Shown: positions 47,636 to 56,525 of the stretch, piece after piece
How positions within the stretch are numbered: position 1 is the first letter of the stretch
Layout: each line of letters begins with the position of its first letter
NCBI GenBank assembly: GCA_040756435.1
Contig: JBFLZD010000017.1
Coordinates: forward strand, 1-60,336
Length of the DNA: 60,336 bases
Reading direction: 5' to 3'
Source of the DNA: Spirochaetota bacterium
GTDB taxonomy: Bacteria > Spirochaetota > UBA4802 > UB4802
The notes under the pieces: generated by a model
Databases searched by the model: none
Seen by the model: only the letters and a program-made list of their open reading frames with translations
Told to the model about the DNA's origin: nothing
Made by a program: the position numbers and the translations under genes

Positions 47636-48337
47636 ATGTTCACAGTTAAACAGTATAAAGGTGATGAAAATCTTAAAAAGATTCTGGATAAGAATAATAT
47701 GCCTGTAGACATATATAATCTCAAAGCTGCTATTCTGGGAGTTCAGGCTTCAGCAGGAAGTATTACGTTGCGGTCACTTATAAAAGATTTTTTTAATGAA
47801 GAAGTGCTGGAAAATAAAGATGTTGCAGATCAGATTGAGTCGTTGTGGTTTTACCTGTTACGCTTACAGCGCTTTGACGATAGTGAACTTGAGCAACCAG
47901 ATTTTGACAATAAAACCCGTGAATCATATACAGCGTATGTGAATGCTTCCATCATGCGTGCTGAAACGTTTTTAAAATATTTATCCACAGGCCAATTAGA
48001 TGAAATGCTGAAAAACGAGAAAGTGAATAAGATATATTCAATATTTATTGGCAATGTTAATCTGTTGAAAGCGTTGATTATAAGCATGGAAGAAAAGTGG
48101 TCGCAGGAAGATTTTACCAGTGATACAACTTTCCTGAAAAAATTAACGGGCTTTGTGCGGGTTATGTGGGATACACAAATTGCATTGAAAGAACATGCAA
48201 AAATATTTAACTTGCAAAAAATGAATAATAAGAATATCATTGAGGCAATTCAGCAGCAAACCGGGACTGAGATAGGCCGTAATGATCCATGCCCATGTGG
48301 CAGTGGCAAAAAATATAAAAATTGTTGTGGGAAATAA
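47636..48337 (+). CDS. helical protein with C-terminal SEC-C zinc motif
   Basis: The 233-residue protein is helical for about 205 residues and ends with [20 protein letters not shown], a textbook SEC-C zinc-binding motif ([13 protein letters not shown]). In SecA this tail binds zinc and contacts SecB and ribosomes; SEC-C also appears on many unrelated proteins. The SecA in this window lacks the motif. AAAGGA precedes the ATG. Its stop is 5 bases from the stop of converging recG. Confidence 0.8.
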   Translation: MFTVKQYKGDENLKKILDKNNMPVDIYNLKAAILGVQASAGSITLRSLIKDFFNEEVLENKDVADQIESLWFYLLRLQRFDDSELEQPDFDNKTRESYTAYVNASIMRAETFLKYLSTGQLDEMLKNEKVNKIYSIFIGNVNLLKALIISMEEKWSQEDFTSDTTFLKKLTGFVRVMWDTQIALKEHAKIFNLQKMNNKNIIEAIQQQTGTEIGRNDPCPCGSGKKYKNCCGK

Positions 48338-48342
48338 GCTTT

Positions 48343-50427
48343 TTACGATAGCAATGCCAGTATATGTTTTTTTCTTAAACCTTCCAGTATATTCATAGCC
48401 TGTGTTCGTTTAATATTTTCAAAAAGTGCAGGAATATCTTGTAATCTTTCCACCTGCTTTTGAGCTTCTTGGCGTGCTATACTGATAAGTTCAAAATCGT
48501 TAACGGGATCTGCAAATTCAAACGCTATCCCCTGACCATGCTGACGGGTGCCAATGAATTCACCAGCCCCGCGCATTTTCAAATCTTCTTCAGCTATAAC
48601 AAAGCCATCATCGGTTGATGTTAAAATTTGTATGCGCTGCATGCTTTCCTGAGGGATGTCATCAGGATAAATCAAAACACAGAAAGATTTATATTCACCA
48701 CGCCCAACACGGCCTCGTAACTGATGCAGTTGTGAAAGCCCAAACCGTTCAGCATGTTCAATAACAATGATAGATGCATTAGCAACATCAATCCCAACTT
48801 CAATAACTGTTGTGCTGACAAGAAGGTCAATGGCGTGATTATTAAATTGCTGCATAATTTTTTCTTTTTCTTCATTCGGTAGCTTTCCATGTAATAGAGC
48901 AATCGTTTTTGTTGGGAATCGCTTCACAAGCTGTTTGTAGGTTGCTGTTGCGGATTTTAAATCCAATTTTTCTGAATCTTCTATTAATGGCAATACATAA
49001 TATATCTGTCTGCCCTCATTCATATATTTTTCCAGTGAACGATACACAGCTTCCAGTTTTGATGATGGAAACGCAAGAGTTGTAACAGGGATTCTGTTTG
49101 CAGGCTTTTGTTTGATTATTGATATATCCAGATCCCCATACAGTGTAAGCGATAGTGACCGGGGAATAGGCGTTGCTGTCATGACTAATAGATCTGGCAT
49201 ATAGCCTTTGGTTCTGAGACTTGCGCGCTGATTAACACCAAAGCGATGTTGCTCATCAATAATAATGAATCCTAAGTTTGCAAATTGTACTGTTTTCTGA
49301 ATCAGTGCATGGGTGCCAATGATGATATTAAGAGATCCGTCTTTTAAGGCGGCAAGAGTTTCTTTGCGTTGGGTAGCAGATGTTGAACCGGTAAGAAGCT
49401 GTACAGTAACGGATTCTGGTAAAAACTTTTTAAACGTAGCATAATGCTGTTGTGCCAGTATTTCCGTTGGTGCCATAAAGGCAACTTGCTGTCCACGGCT
49501 TACCACAGCAAGGCTTGCAATCATAGAAACTACTGTTTTGCCAGATCCAACGTCACCCTGCAGCAAACGGTTCATGGGAAAATCTACATGTAAATCATTG
49601 ATGATTTCCTGCACAGCATTTATCTGATCATCAGTAAGTTTGAATGGCAGGGTTTTGATAAAATCATTATACAGTGAATCATTCATTGCTGGTTTTGTAT
49701 GTTTCTGTGTTTCTCTGATATAGTGGCGGGAGAGGTGTAAATAATATTGTAGAAAAAAAAGTTCATTAAAAGCCAGTCGCAAACGTGCTTGATGTGCTTC
49801 ATCCATTGTGACGGGAAAGTGAATCTGCTGGATAGCCAGTGAAAGCGGCATAAGTTTCAGCCTTTCAACCATCTCACTGTCAAAGGGTTCCTGTATATGT
49901 TGCTGTGCCAATTCAAGAGCATTATAAATAATCTTTCTGAAAACCCGTGAGTTAAATCCATGTGATTTGAGTGTTTCTGTTGAGGGGTATATTGGCACTA
50001 TTCTGCCTGTGTGTAATGTATCAGAACTATCGCCTATAAAATCATACTCCGGATGGACTATCTGCTTGGTACTGTAATAATCCACTTTGCCTGAAAACAG
50101 TACTGTGTCGCCTACTTCAAAAAGTTTAAGGAAATACTGAATGCCGCCAAAAAAAACGCCTGATAATGTATCACTGCCATCGTCAATAACAACTTCAAGG
50201 AATTTGCGACGGTGGCCTGAAATTTTTACCTGCTTAACAATTCCGGTAACGGTCACAACATCATTAACAAAACAGTCTTTGATTAATTTAGTGTTGGAAC
50301 GGTCAATATATTTCCTTGGTAAAAAGTAAAGAAGATCCTCAACGGTTTCAATACCCAGTTCCTGCTTTAAGAGCTCAGCACGTTTGGGACCAATCCCTTT
50401 TATGTATTGAATGCTCTGGTCAAGCAC
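48343..50427 (-). CDS. recG: ATP-dependent DNA helicase RecG
   Basis: RecG remodels stalled forks and Holliday junctions. The 694-residue protein has the N-terminal wedge/OB region (DDGSDTLSGVFFG), Walker A (GDVGSGKTVVSM), DEQH box (IIDEQHRFGVNQR) and the RecG-type motif V-VI (HQLRGRVGRGEYKSFC). The GTG at 50427 is preferred: GAGGAG sits inside the upstream gene's last codons and the GTG is 2 bases after that gene's stop. An in-frame start at 50454 would add nine unrelated residues inside the upstream gene. Confidence 0.95.
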   Translation of the reverse strand: MLDQSIQYIKGIGPKRAELLKQELGIETVEDLLYFLPRKYIDRSNTKLIKDCFVNDVVTVTGIVKQVKISGHRRKFLEVVIDDGSDTLSGVFFGGIQYFLKLFEVGDTVLFSGKVDYYSTKQIVHPEYDFIGDSSDTLHTGRIVPIYPSTETLKSHGFNSRVFRKIIYNALELAQQHIQEPFDSEMVERLKLMPLSLAIQQIHFPVTMDEAHQARLRLAFNELFFLQYYLHLSRHYIRETQKHTKPAMNDSLYNDFIKTLPFKLTDDQINAVQEIINDLHVDFPMNRLLQGDVGSGKTVVSMIASLAVVSRGQQVAFMAPTEILAQQHYATFKKFLPESVTVQLLTGSTSATQRKETLAALKDGSLNIIIGTHALIQKTVQFANLGFIIIDEQHRFGVNQRASLRTKGYMPDLLVMTATPIPRSLSLTLYGDLDISIIKQKPANRIPVTTLAFPSSKLEAVYRSLEKYMNEGRQIYYVLPLIEDSEKLDLKSATATYKQLVKRFPTKTIALLHGKLPNEEKEKIMQQFNNHAIDLLVSTTVIEVGIDVANASIIVIEHAERFGLSQLHQLRGRVGRGEYKSFCVLIYPDDIPQESMQRIQILTSTDDGFVIAEEDLKMRGAGEFIGTRQHGQGIAFEFADPVNDFELISIARQEAQKQVERLQDIPALFENIKRTQAMNILEGLRKKHILALLS

Positions 50428-50429
50428 GG

Positions 50430-50744
50430 TTACTCCTCTTCGGCAATATACCACACACTTGCAGGTATCTGCACATATTTTCCATCACGGGTGTAGAAGA
50501 ATGAATAGTTGCGGCCGTCTTTAGGTGTGGTGACCTTTTGAACGCCATACCAGCGCTTTATTATTCTGCCATCATACCCAAATACGGTAATAGTAAGATT
50601 TTGACCGGTTATTGTTTCAATTTTTCGCTGTACGATATTCTTTTGTTCGTACGTGAAAAAATATTTAAAGTACAGATAAACGCCTGTCAATAAAAGAATT
50701 GCTAATAGTGTACCAAACACATATAGTTTTGCTTTTGTTGTCAT
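50430..50744 (-). CDS. small single-pass membrane protein
   Basis: A 104-residue protein with one N-terminal membrane helix (about 7-27) and a beta-rich domain (TGQNLTITVFGYDGRIIKRW, YVQIPASVWYI). I do not recognise the family. AAGGAGA lies 7 bases upstream of the ATG. It ends 2 bases before recG on the same strand, so the two are co-transcribed and probably coupled. Confidence 0.75.
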   Translation of the reverse strand: MTTKAKLYVFGTLLAILLLTGVYLYFKYFFTYEQKNIVQRKIETITGQNLTITVFGYDGRIIKRWYGVQKVTTPKDGRNYSFFYTRDGKYVQIPASVWYIAEEE

Positions 50745-50800
50745 TGTGATACTCTCCTTTATAAATAATATGTAATTGTTCCCACGTTAGAGGGGTAGAA

Positions 50801-51110
50801 TAAGATTTCTCCTCACTTCGTTCGTCGAAATGACAAAGTGAGTTTGGTTCGTCGAAATGACAAAGTGAGTTTGGTTCGTTGAAATGACAAAGTGAGTTTG
50901 GTTCGTTGAAATGACAGAGTGTACTTTGGCCGTCGGAATGACAGGGTGAGTTTTGCATGTAGAAAAGGCTGAGTGATGTTGTCATTTCGAGCGCAGCGAG
51001 AAATCTTTGCTTTTTATGGTAAGATTTCTCCTCACTTCGTTCGTCGAAATGACAAAGTGGACTTTGGCCGTCGGAATGACAGGATGAGTTTTGCTTGTTG
51101 AAATGACATG
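50801..51110. repeat. tandem and inverted repeat patch (ERSEEK type)
   Basis: Three near-identical 27-base units (50821-50847, 50848-50874, 50875-50901; TTCGTCGAAATGACAAAGTG...) are followed by a degenerate 28-base unit and a GGCCGTCGGAATGACAGGGT variant. An inverted partner (GTCATTTCGAGCGCAGCGAG) lies at 50980-50999 and a second partial copy of the block at 51020-51110. Translated on the minus strand it yields repeated SLCHF-type peptides, which is not a real gene. It is related in style to the MITE-like elements at 1024 and 25963. Confidence 0.75.
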
Positions 51111-51496
51111 AGCCTGGCTTTTTAAAATAGCCGAATAAATGGCTTGTTGAAATGACATTATTTTTTTTCATCTTTTTTAGCAACCGTGTATTGGGTGATG
51201 ATGGCTTACATAACCGGTAAAAAAAGTACCAGCTTTATACGTACAAAGCCAGAGTTTTCCAGTAGCTATCGCCAAAATTATACAATAATATAAAGATAAT
51301 AAACATAAAAATGTCAAATCTAAATAGAAATTTGTAGTCAATAAAAAATGATACTTGACTTCAAACGTATTTGCAGCAACACTTATTTCATATGTATCTA
51401 CAATAGTTGCAGGTAGTTGTAACTATTTTTGTATTCTCATAACATATTTCGTTGTGTGATGTATTGGAGCAAAAACAATCTTTAATTGGATGGCAT
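51111..51496. other. AT-rich intergenic stretch, no gene seen
   Basis: About 385 bases between the repeat patch and the lipoprotein gene. I see no coding frame, no convincing promoter (a TTGACT at 51356 has no good -10) and no RNA structure. Confidence 0.5.
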
Positions 51497-53044
51497 ATGA
51501 AAAAATATGTATTTCTTGTTCTTGTGTGTATGATAGCAGCAAGTAGCTGTAAAAAAGAAACAATATTTGAAATTGAACCTAATGACACCTACACGCAGGC
51601 AAACCTTATAAATGTTGGCAAGCCAGTAAGTGGTTTTATTAATACTGAAAGTGATTTTGATTTTTATATGATAGATGTTACCGAACCGGTGCTCTTTGAC
51701 ATCAGCATTTCCGCCATTAAGGGTGTGAATATTGCTTTTACTGTGTGGAAAGCAGATGATGGTATTGTGCCATTGAAATATGTTGATGATATGCGTAAAT
51801 CAGCACCCGAGCGCTTGCGTGGATTTAAAGTTGAACCGGGAAGATACTATGTTTCCATTTCACAGGGGGATAAGGATCAGCGAATTAAAAATACTGAAAA
51901 TGCATATACACTGTTAATCAATCAGGAGGATGCCGAGGGCTTTGAGTCAGAGCCCAATGATACAATCTTATCAGCAAACCCGTTACCAATAGGTGTTCCA
52001 GTACGTGGGTACTATTCGCCTGCATTTAACAAAGCAAATACCAATGCGGCAAATCCCAATCGTGAAGAGGATTGGTTTACGTTTTCCGTTGATGAAGCTC
52101 CGGTTGTGTGTGATGTTGAGGTAACAGGAGTTATCGGCATTGAAGCAGAGCTTGATATTGTTGATGCACAGGGTACAGTGTTGTTTTCTTCAAATCTGCA
52201 GGGGCAGGGGGTAAGCCAGATAGCAAAGGGTATTGGCTTATCAGCTGCAGGGAACTATTATATTATGGTTGCTTCAAAAAATTATGCTGCAAACAATGAA
52301 GTGCCGTATAGCCTTATAATTACCATACGTAGTTATGATAATACAACCGAGATAGAACCAAATAATATAATGCAGTCGGCAACACCAGTAGTGACTGATA
52401 CCATCATGGGAAGGATATATCCTGATAGTGATGTGGATTTCTATAACTATAGTGGCGATAGTTCCGAAAACAAATGGTACCGTGTTGAAGTAACACCACC
52501 CATGACTCTGGATATACTGTTTGCAATATACAACACAAAAGGCGAGGAACTCTACTCAGTTAATAATGAAGGTACCGGCCAGAAAGAATTATATCCTAAT
52601 ATTTTTATTGGCACACCATTTTATGTCAAGGTGTGGGCAAAACGTGGCCAGCTTGATCTTGATAATCATTATACATTAGCGATAGTTCCTGTGAATATAT
52701 CTGACATGATTGATATTGAACCCAATGATACAAAAGAACTGGCAAATACCGTACCGGGTAATGCAATAAACAGTTATGTATCAAAGAAAGCAGATACCGA
52801 TTATTTTATACTGCACTATAAAGGAAGGCAAAAAAAGTATTTTGTTGTTACAGCACCTGAAAAAATACCTGTGTCATTCTCTGTTACGGATTCATTGGGA
52901 TATATTTTACAAACAGTAAAAGTTAAAGAGGGGAAGTCTGCAACCTTACATGAAATAATTGATGGGAAAGGGTATTGTATAGTGAAGCCATTAAATGATG
53001 CCTATGATGGTATATATCATATAGAAATCAGGGATAAGCCATGA
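51497..53044 (+). CDS. lipoprotein with four PPC-like repeats
   Basis: A 515-residue lipoprotein: signal peptide ending AASSC (acylated Cys18), then four repeats that each begin with an E-P-N signature (EIEPNDTYTQA, ESEPNDTILSA, EIEPNNIMQSA, DIEPNDTKELA) and continue with a DFDFY/DVDFYNY-type strand. This is the pattern of the pre-peptidase C-terminal (PPC) beta-sandwich. The family is usually found beside peptidase or adhesin domains; here there is none. The ATG at 51497 follows GGATGG. It overlaps the next gene by 4 bases (ATGA). Confidence 0.8.
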   Translation: MKKYVFLVLVCMIAASSCKKETIFEIEPNDTYTQANLINVGKPVSGFINTESDFDFYMIDVTEPVLFDISISAIKGVNIAFTVWKADDGIVPLKYVDDMRKSAPERLRGFKVEPGRYYVSISQGDKDQRIKNTENAYTLLINQEDAEGFESEPNDTILSANPLPIGVPVRGYYSPAFNKANTNAANPNREEDWFTFSVDEAPVVCDVEVTGVIGIEAELDIVDAQGTVLFSSNLQGQGVSQIAKGIGLSAAGNYYIMVASKNYAANNEVPYSLIITIRSYDNTTEIEPNNIMQSATPVVTDTIMGRIYPDSDVDFYNYSGDSSENKWYRVEVTPPMTLDILFAIYNTKGEELYSVNNEGTGQKELYPNIFIGTPFYVKVWAKRGQLDLDNHYTLAIVPVNISDMIDIEPNDTKELANTVPGNAINSYVSKKADTDYFILHYKGRQKKYFVVTAPEKIPVSFSVTDSLGYILQTVKVKEGKSATLHEIIDGKGYCIVKPLNDAYDGIYHIEIRDKP

Positions 53045-53511
53045 GAAAAGTTAAAAAATATATCATTGTAGTTTTGGCCGCAGCAATCAGTTGTATATCC
53101 TGTACATCAGTTCCCAAATATGAGGCACCGGTTGAACCGGTTATTGCGCCTGTTGAGGTTAATGTTAATTTCAGGTTTATTGCAAGTGATATTAGTATTG
53201 CCAATCCTGATGATGATAAACGCTGCTATTATAAAGTGTTTATTGATAAAATAGATGCAGGAAGAACAACTATAGGCCTGGAATCACAGAAAAAATATTT
53301 TGAGGCAAAGCTATCGCCCAACACACACCTTATCGTTATAGAAAAGTGGGTGCTTGATGAGCGAGAAGGTGAATATAAAAAAGTAAATAATATATTGCAG
53401 CCAAAACCAAACTACTTTTACTTTGAAACAAAAACAAATGCAGTAACCGAAGTAATAATGGTTAATGACAAAAAAACAAATACAGCCCAGTATTCGGTTA
53501 ATATTCAATAA
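53041..53511 (+). CDS. small lipoprotein
   Basis: A 156-residue lipoprotein with signal helix and a double Cys (AISCISC, Cys18 or Cys21), then a beta-rich domain of about 110 residues. No recognised family. It overlaps the upstream PPC-like lipoprotein by 4 bases, so the two are co-translated and may act together on the cell surface or in the periplasm. Confidence 0.75.
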   Translation: MRKVKKYIIVVLAAAISCISCTSVPKYEAPVEPVIAPVEVNVNFRFIASDISIANPDDDKRCYYKVFIDKIDAGRTTIGLESQKKYFEAKLSPNTHLIVIEKWVLDEREGEYKKVNNILQPKPNYFYFETKTNAVTEVIMVNDKKTNTAQYSVNIQ

Positions 53512-53639
53512 TAGCCAAATGTCTTATAAAAATATCTTATAGTGTGTTTGTTAAGGGATAGCATTAAACCAGTAAACGATGCATATAATAACCAAAAATA
53601 AAGTGAATATGAAAATAATACATACTTAGAGAGGATGGT

Positions 53640-54113
53640 ATGAATATTGAAACAACTACCTGTATATCGCTAGAACATTTTGAGTTATGTAAATTATACG
53701 CCAGACAATATAATATGTCAATGCGTACATTTATCTCGGCACTGATAAGCTTTTCAGTTCAATGGGAAAAAGTTGATATAAAATCTTTTAAACAGCTTTC
53801 ATATAGGAAAAAAGGGACTAAATGGAGACGCTTGCATTTAGTGTTGTATGAAGATGAATACGAGTTTTTTATGGATGTAAAAAAAGTTTGGAAGATGTCG
53901 TTAGCAAAAATAATTGCATTTTGTTTGGATAATGTATTAGGTGAATTTTTAAAAATACTTGATGAAATGGGTGATGATGATTATACCGATAACTATCGTT
54001 ATTCAGGCTATACATTTAGCGTTTATAGAGAAGGTGAAATTATTTGCTGTCAATTTTATTGGGGACCACACCCGGAAATAATAAAAAAAGCAAAACTATT
54101 GGGACATATATAA
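53640..54113 (+). CDS. putative tandem ribbon-helix-helix protein, paralogue 2
   Basis: A 157-residue paralogue of the protein at 41882, with the same two strand-helix-helix stretches (ETTTCISL ... MSMRTFISALISFSVQ and WRRLHLVLY ... MSLAKIIAFCLDNVL) and the same C-terminal signature (DNYRYSGYTF, YWGPHPEIIKKA). The ribosome site GAGAGGATGG matches the leader of paralogue 1. DNA binding is inferred from the pattern only. Confidence 0.7.
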   Translation: MNIETTTCISLEHFELCKLYARQYNMSMRTFISALISFSVQWEKVDIKSFKQLSYRKKGTKWRRLHLVLYEDEYEFFMDVKKVWKMSLAKIIAFCLDNVLGEFLKILDEMGDDDYTDNYRYSGYTFSVYREGEIICCQFYWGPHPEIIKKAKLLGHI

Positions 54114-54152
54114 TTTAATATTAGAAAATATTAGAAAGAAAATCGTGGAAAT

Positions 54153-55457
54153 ATGTTTTCTTTTTCAAAAATAGATGCATTAGACTTACAGCCTTTTGAA
54201 ATATGCTCAATACGCCCACCAACGGAAAATTACAGCCTCACATTCAGACTTACCCGTAACTGCTACTGGAACAAATGCGCGTTTTGTCCTGTGTATAAAT
54301 GTGGTGCTAAATTTTCGCGTAGAAAGATTGATGAAGTAGTTGAAGATATAAACCGAGCAAAACAAATTGATGATTTTCTGTTTGAACAGGGGATTGGTTA
54401 TCCTGTCTATTCAGAGGCTGACTTCTATAAGCTGCAGAATATACTGCAAAAGGTTCAGCAGCAACGCTGGGAAGCAGGAATTATTGATGATAATGATACT
54501 GTTAGTGCTGTTGCTGGAGCACAAAGTATTGATGATGAACGTTTGCAATGGTTTATGCAGTGGTTTGTTGATAAGCCAACATTGGCTCAGTGTTTTGAGC
54601 ATGTTGTGCAGTGGCGCATTGGTGGTGGTAAAACCTGCTTTTTAGGCGATGCCGATGGTATGATAGTAGCGGCAAAAGACTATGAAAAGATACTATCGCA
54701 CATAAAACAAAGTTTCCCCACATTACAACGCTTTACTATTTATGGCCGTACCAAGACCGCTTGCAAAAAAGATTTTAAGGAGCTTGTGCAATTACACAAA
54801 GCGGGGCTGTATCGTGTGCACTTTGGGCTTGAAAGTGGTAGCGATGAGGTTTTAAAGCTTATGAATAAGGGTGAAAATTCCCGTGACCATATTGAGGGTT
54901 GCCTCAAAGCCAGGGAAGCGGGGCTTTCGGTTTCAGTGTATAGTATGCCTGGACTGGGAGGTAAAAAGTTAAGCCATCCCCATGCACTTGAAACAGCACG
55001 CGTTATCAATGCAACGGCACCTGATTTTGTACGTTTGCGTACTCTTTCAGTTTTTCCATATACACCGCTTTGGGATATGGTAAAAGCAGGGGAGTTTGAG
55101 CCGTGTAGTGATGATGAAGTTGTGGATGAAATTGAAACACTGATAACAGCCATTGATGTTCCTGTTATGCTGTATAGCGATAGCGCAACGAATCTATTGC
55201 CGCTAAATGGAAAACTACCCCAGGATAAAAGTGCACTGCTTTCAGCAATACGTGAATATAAGTCTAAGGATTGCATTGAGCGATTGCAGTATCGCTTGCG
55301 TTCGCGACTGGAATCATTTGTGGGGCAGTATGGCAGATTGACTGATGACATTGAGAAGCTTATGCAACCTCTTGTTAGGGGCAATCAGATAGTTGTTGAT
55401 AATATTGAGTATACAGAAAAAGTTATACACGCAATATGTAATAAGCTTATGCCATAA
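54153..55457 (+). CDS. radical-SAM protein with CX4CX2C cluster motif
   Basis: A 434-residue radical-SAM protein. The cluster motif is CYWNKCAFC (C-X4-C-X2-C, at about 37-45) followed by PVYKCGAKFSRR; this WN-containing variant differs from the canonical C-X3-C-X2-C and marks a subfamily of unknown function. HFGLESGSDEVLKLMNKG and YSMPGLGG are typical of the barrel. It lies 39 bases after the putative DNA-binding protein, so the two may be co-transcribed. A hairpin terminator follows at 55699. Confidence 0.82.
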   Translation: MFSFSKIDALDLQPFEICSIRPPTENYSLTFRLTRNCYWNKCAFCPVYKCGAKFSRRKIDEVVEDINRAKQIDDFLFEQGIGYPVYSEADFYKLQNILQKVQQQRWEAGIIDDNDTVSAVAGAQSIDDERLQWFMQWFVDKPTLAQCFEHVVQWRIGGGKTCFLGDADGMIVAAKDYEKILSHIKQSFPTLQRFTIYGRTKTACKKDFKELVQLHKAGLYRVHFGLESGSDEVLKLMNKGENSRDHIEGCLKAREAGLSVSVYSMPGLGGKKLSHPHALETARVINATAPDFVRLRTLSVFPYTPLWDMVKAGEFEPCSDDEVVDEIETLITAIDVPVMLYSDSATNLLPLNGKLPQDKSALLSAIREYKSKDCIERLQYRLRSRLESFVGQYGRLTDDIEKLMQPLVRGNQIVVDNIEYTEKVIHAICNKLMP

Positions 55458-55762
55458 TTAACACTTGACTATGTGTTGAAAATCCACTTTTGATTCCCAA
55501 TTAAGGTGAAGTAGGTTTTTTAATATATCACGTGGAACATAAATTGTAAACGCTTCCAATTATATGGGATGATAATGTGAATAGCAAAATTTTGATTATT
55601 GAGTCTAACTTATGCTATGATGAAAGTTCAAGAATAAAGATTAGCAGTAGATAGAATTTTTAATTATTTTTTAAAATTCAAGTACTTGAATATAAAAAGG
55701 GGCCGTCTCATGGTTTGCTTTGAGACGGCCTCTTTTTTAATAAAAATAATAATCCCATTAAA
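55458..55762. other. intergenic stretch between converging genes
   Basis: About 305 AT-rich bases with no coding frame. The only clear element is the hairpin at 55699-55738. Confidence 0.5.
55699..55738. terminator. bidirectional terminator hairpin
   Basis: GGGGCCGTCTCA and TGAGACGGCCTC pair across a loop of about 11 bases, with T-runs on both sides. It ends both the plus-strand radical-SAM transcript and the minus-strand SurA-like transcript. The arm is nearly identical to the terminal repeat of the MITE-like element at 1179-1195. Confidence 0.85.
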
Positions 55763-56422
55763 TTATTTTGCAGGTTGTTGGGTTTGTGGTGCTTGTTGCT
55801 GAGGAGCCTGAGTTTGCATATTTAATTCTTTGCGTAGCAATTCTGTATTTTTCTCAATCTTCTTTTCATCGCGCAGGGTATCTACAAGCTCTTTTATTTT
55901 CATGTTGAGTTTCTGCTGGAATAGCTGCTGTTTGATATACATCTCAGCCTGATCAACAGGGATACCTTTGAAACGAGCACGCTGCTGATTGTAAATTTGC
56001 TCAACTTCCTGAGGTGCAATAGTAATGTCGTTTTTAAACTTTTCACGAATATAGTACTGTACTACAAGGCCTTCTTTAGAAATATCTAAAAGAGTATTGA
56101 GCTCCTCATTTTTTAAAATACCATCATCTATAGCTTTTTTATAAACAAGGCGCTGTTGAATCATTTGCTCAAGGAAATTGTTTTTGTTTAACAGGGGGTT
56201 TCGTTCCAATTGTGCTGGATCCTGAGCTAATTTATCAATTTCTTCTTTGGGCAGGTTATAAATACTTTTCATTTGTGCATAGTAATATGCATTGAGTTCG
56301 TTATCAGTGATTTCATCGCTATCAATCTTTGCAATCCATTTTCCGCCATATTTATTGCCACAGGAGATTGCAAGTGCAAAAATCATAACTGCAATTAGTG
56401 AATAGAAAATCTTTGTTTTCAT
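55763..56422 (-). CDS. SurA-N-like periplasmic chaperone lipoprotein
   Basis: A 219-residue lipoprotein: signal helix ending LAISC (Cys21), then a helical SurA N-terminal chaperone-type domain (about 28-180: WIAKIDSDEITDNELNAYY) with no peptidyl-prolyl isomerase (parvulin) domain. The last 20 residues are Gln/Pro-rich. SurA-type proteins hold outer-membrane proteins in the periplasm. The ATG at 56422 follows AAAAGG. mfd lies upstream on the same strand. Confidence 0.78.
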   Translation of the reverse strand: MKTKIFYSLIAVMIFALAISCGNKYGGKWIAKIDSDEITDNELNAYYYAQMKSIYNLPKEEIDKLAQDPAQLERNPLLNKNNFLEQMIQQRLVYKKAIDDGILKNEELNTLLDISKEGLVVQYYIREKFKNDITIAPQEVEQIYNQQRARFKGIPVDQAEMYIKQQLFQQKLNMKIKELVDTLRDEKKIEKNTELLRKELNMQTQAPQQQAPQTQQPAK

Positions 56423-56525
56423 AGTATCCATCCTTTTGATAGTAAAAATTAAAAAATATGCCTCCAGGGGAGGGAATTATCATTGACTCTTTATAAAAAT
56501 TTAAAGTTTTACGATTGATACTAGA

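Noticed and set aside
50821-50929. Possible CRISPR array
   Set aside because: The units are directly adjacent without unique spacers, and no cas genes are present.
50665-51183. A 172-codon minus-strand reading frame with repeated SLCHFDE peptides
   Set aside because: It is the translation of the tandem/inverted DNA repeat patch, has no ribosome site, and its peptides are the known ERSEEK-type artefacts.
54740-55384. A 214-codon frame antisense to the radical-SAM gene
   Set aside because: Composition is Ser/Pro/Leu-rich as expected for an antisense shadow; no ribosome site or family match.
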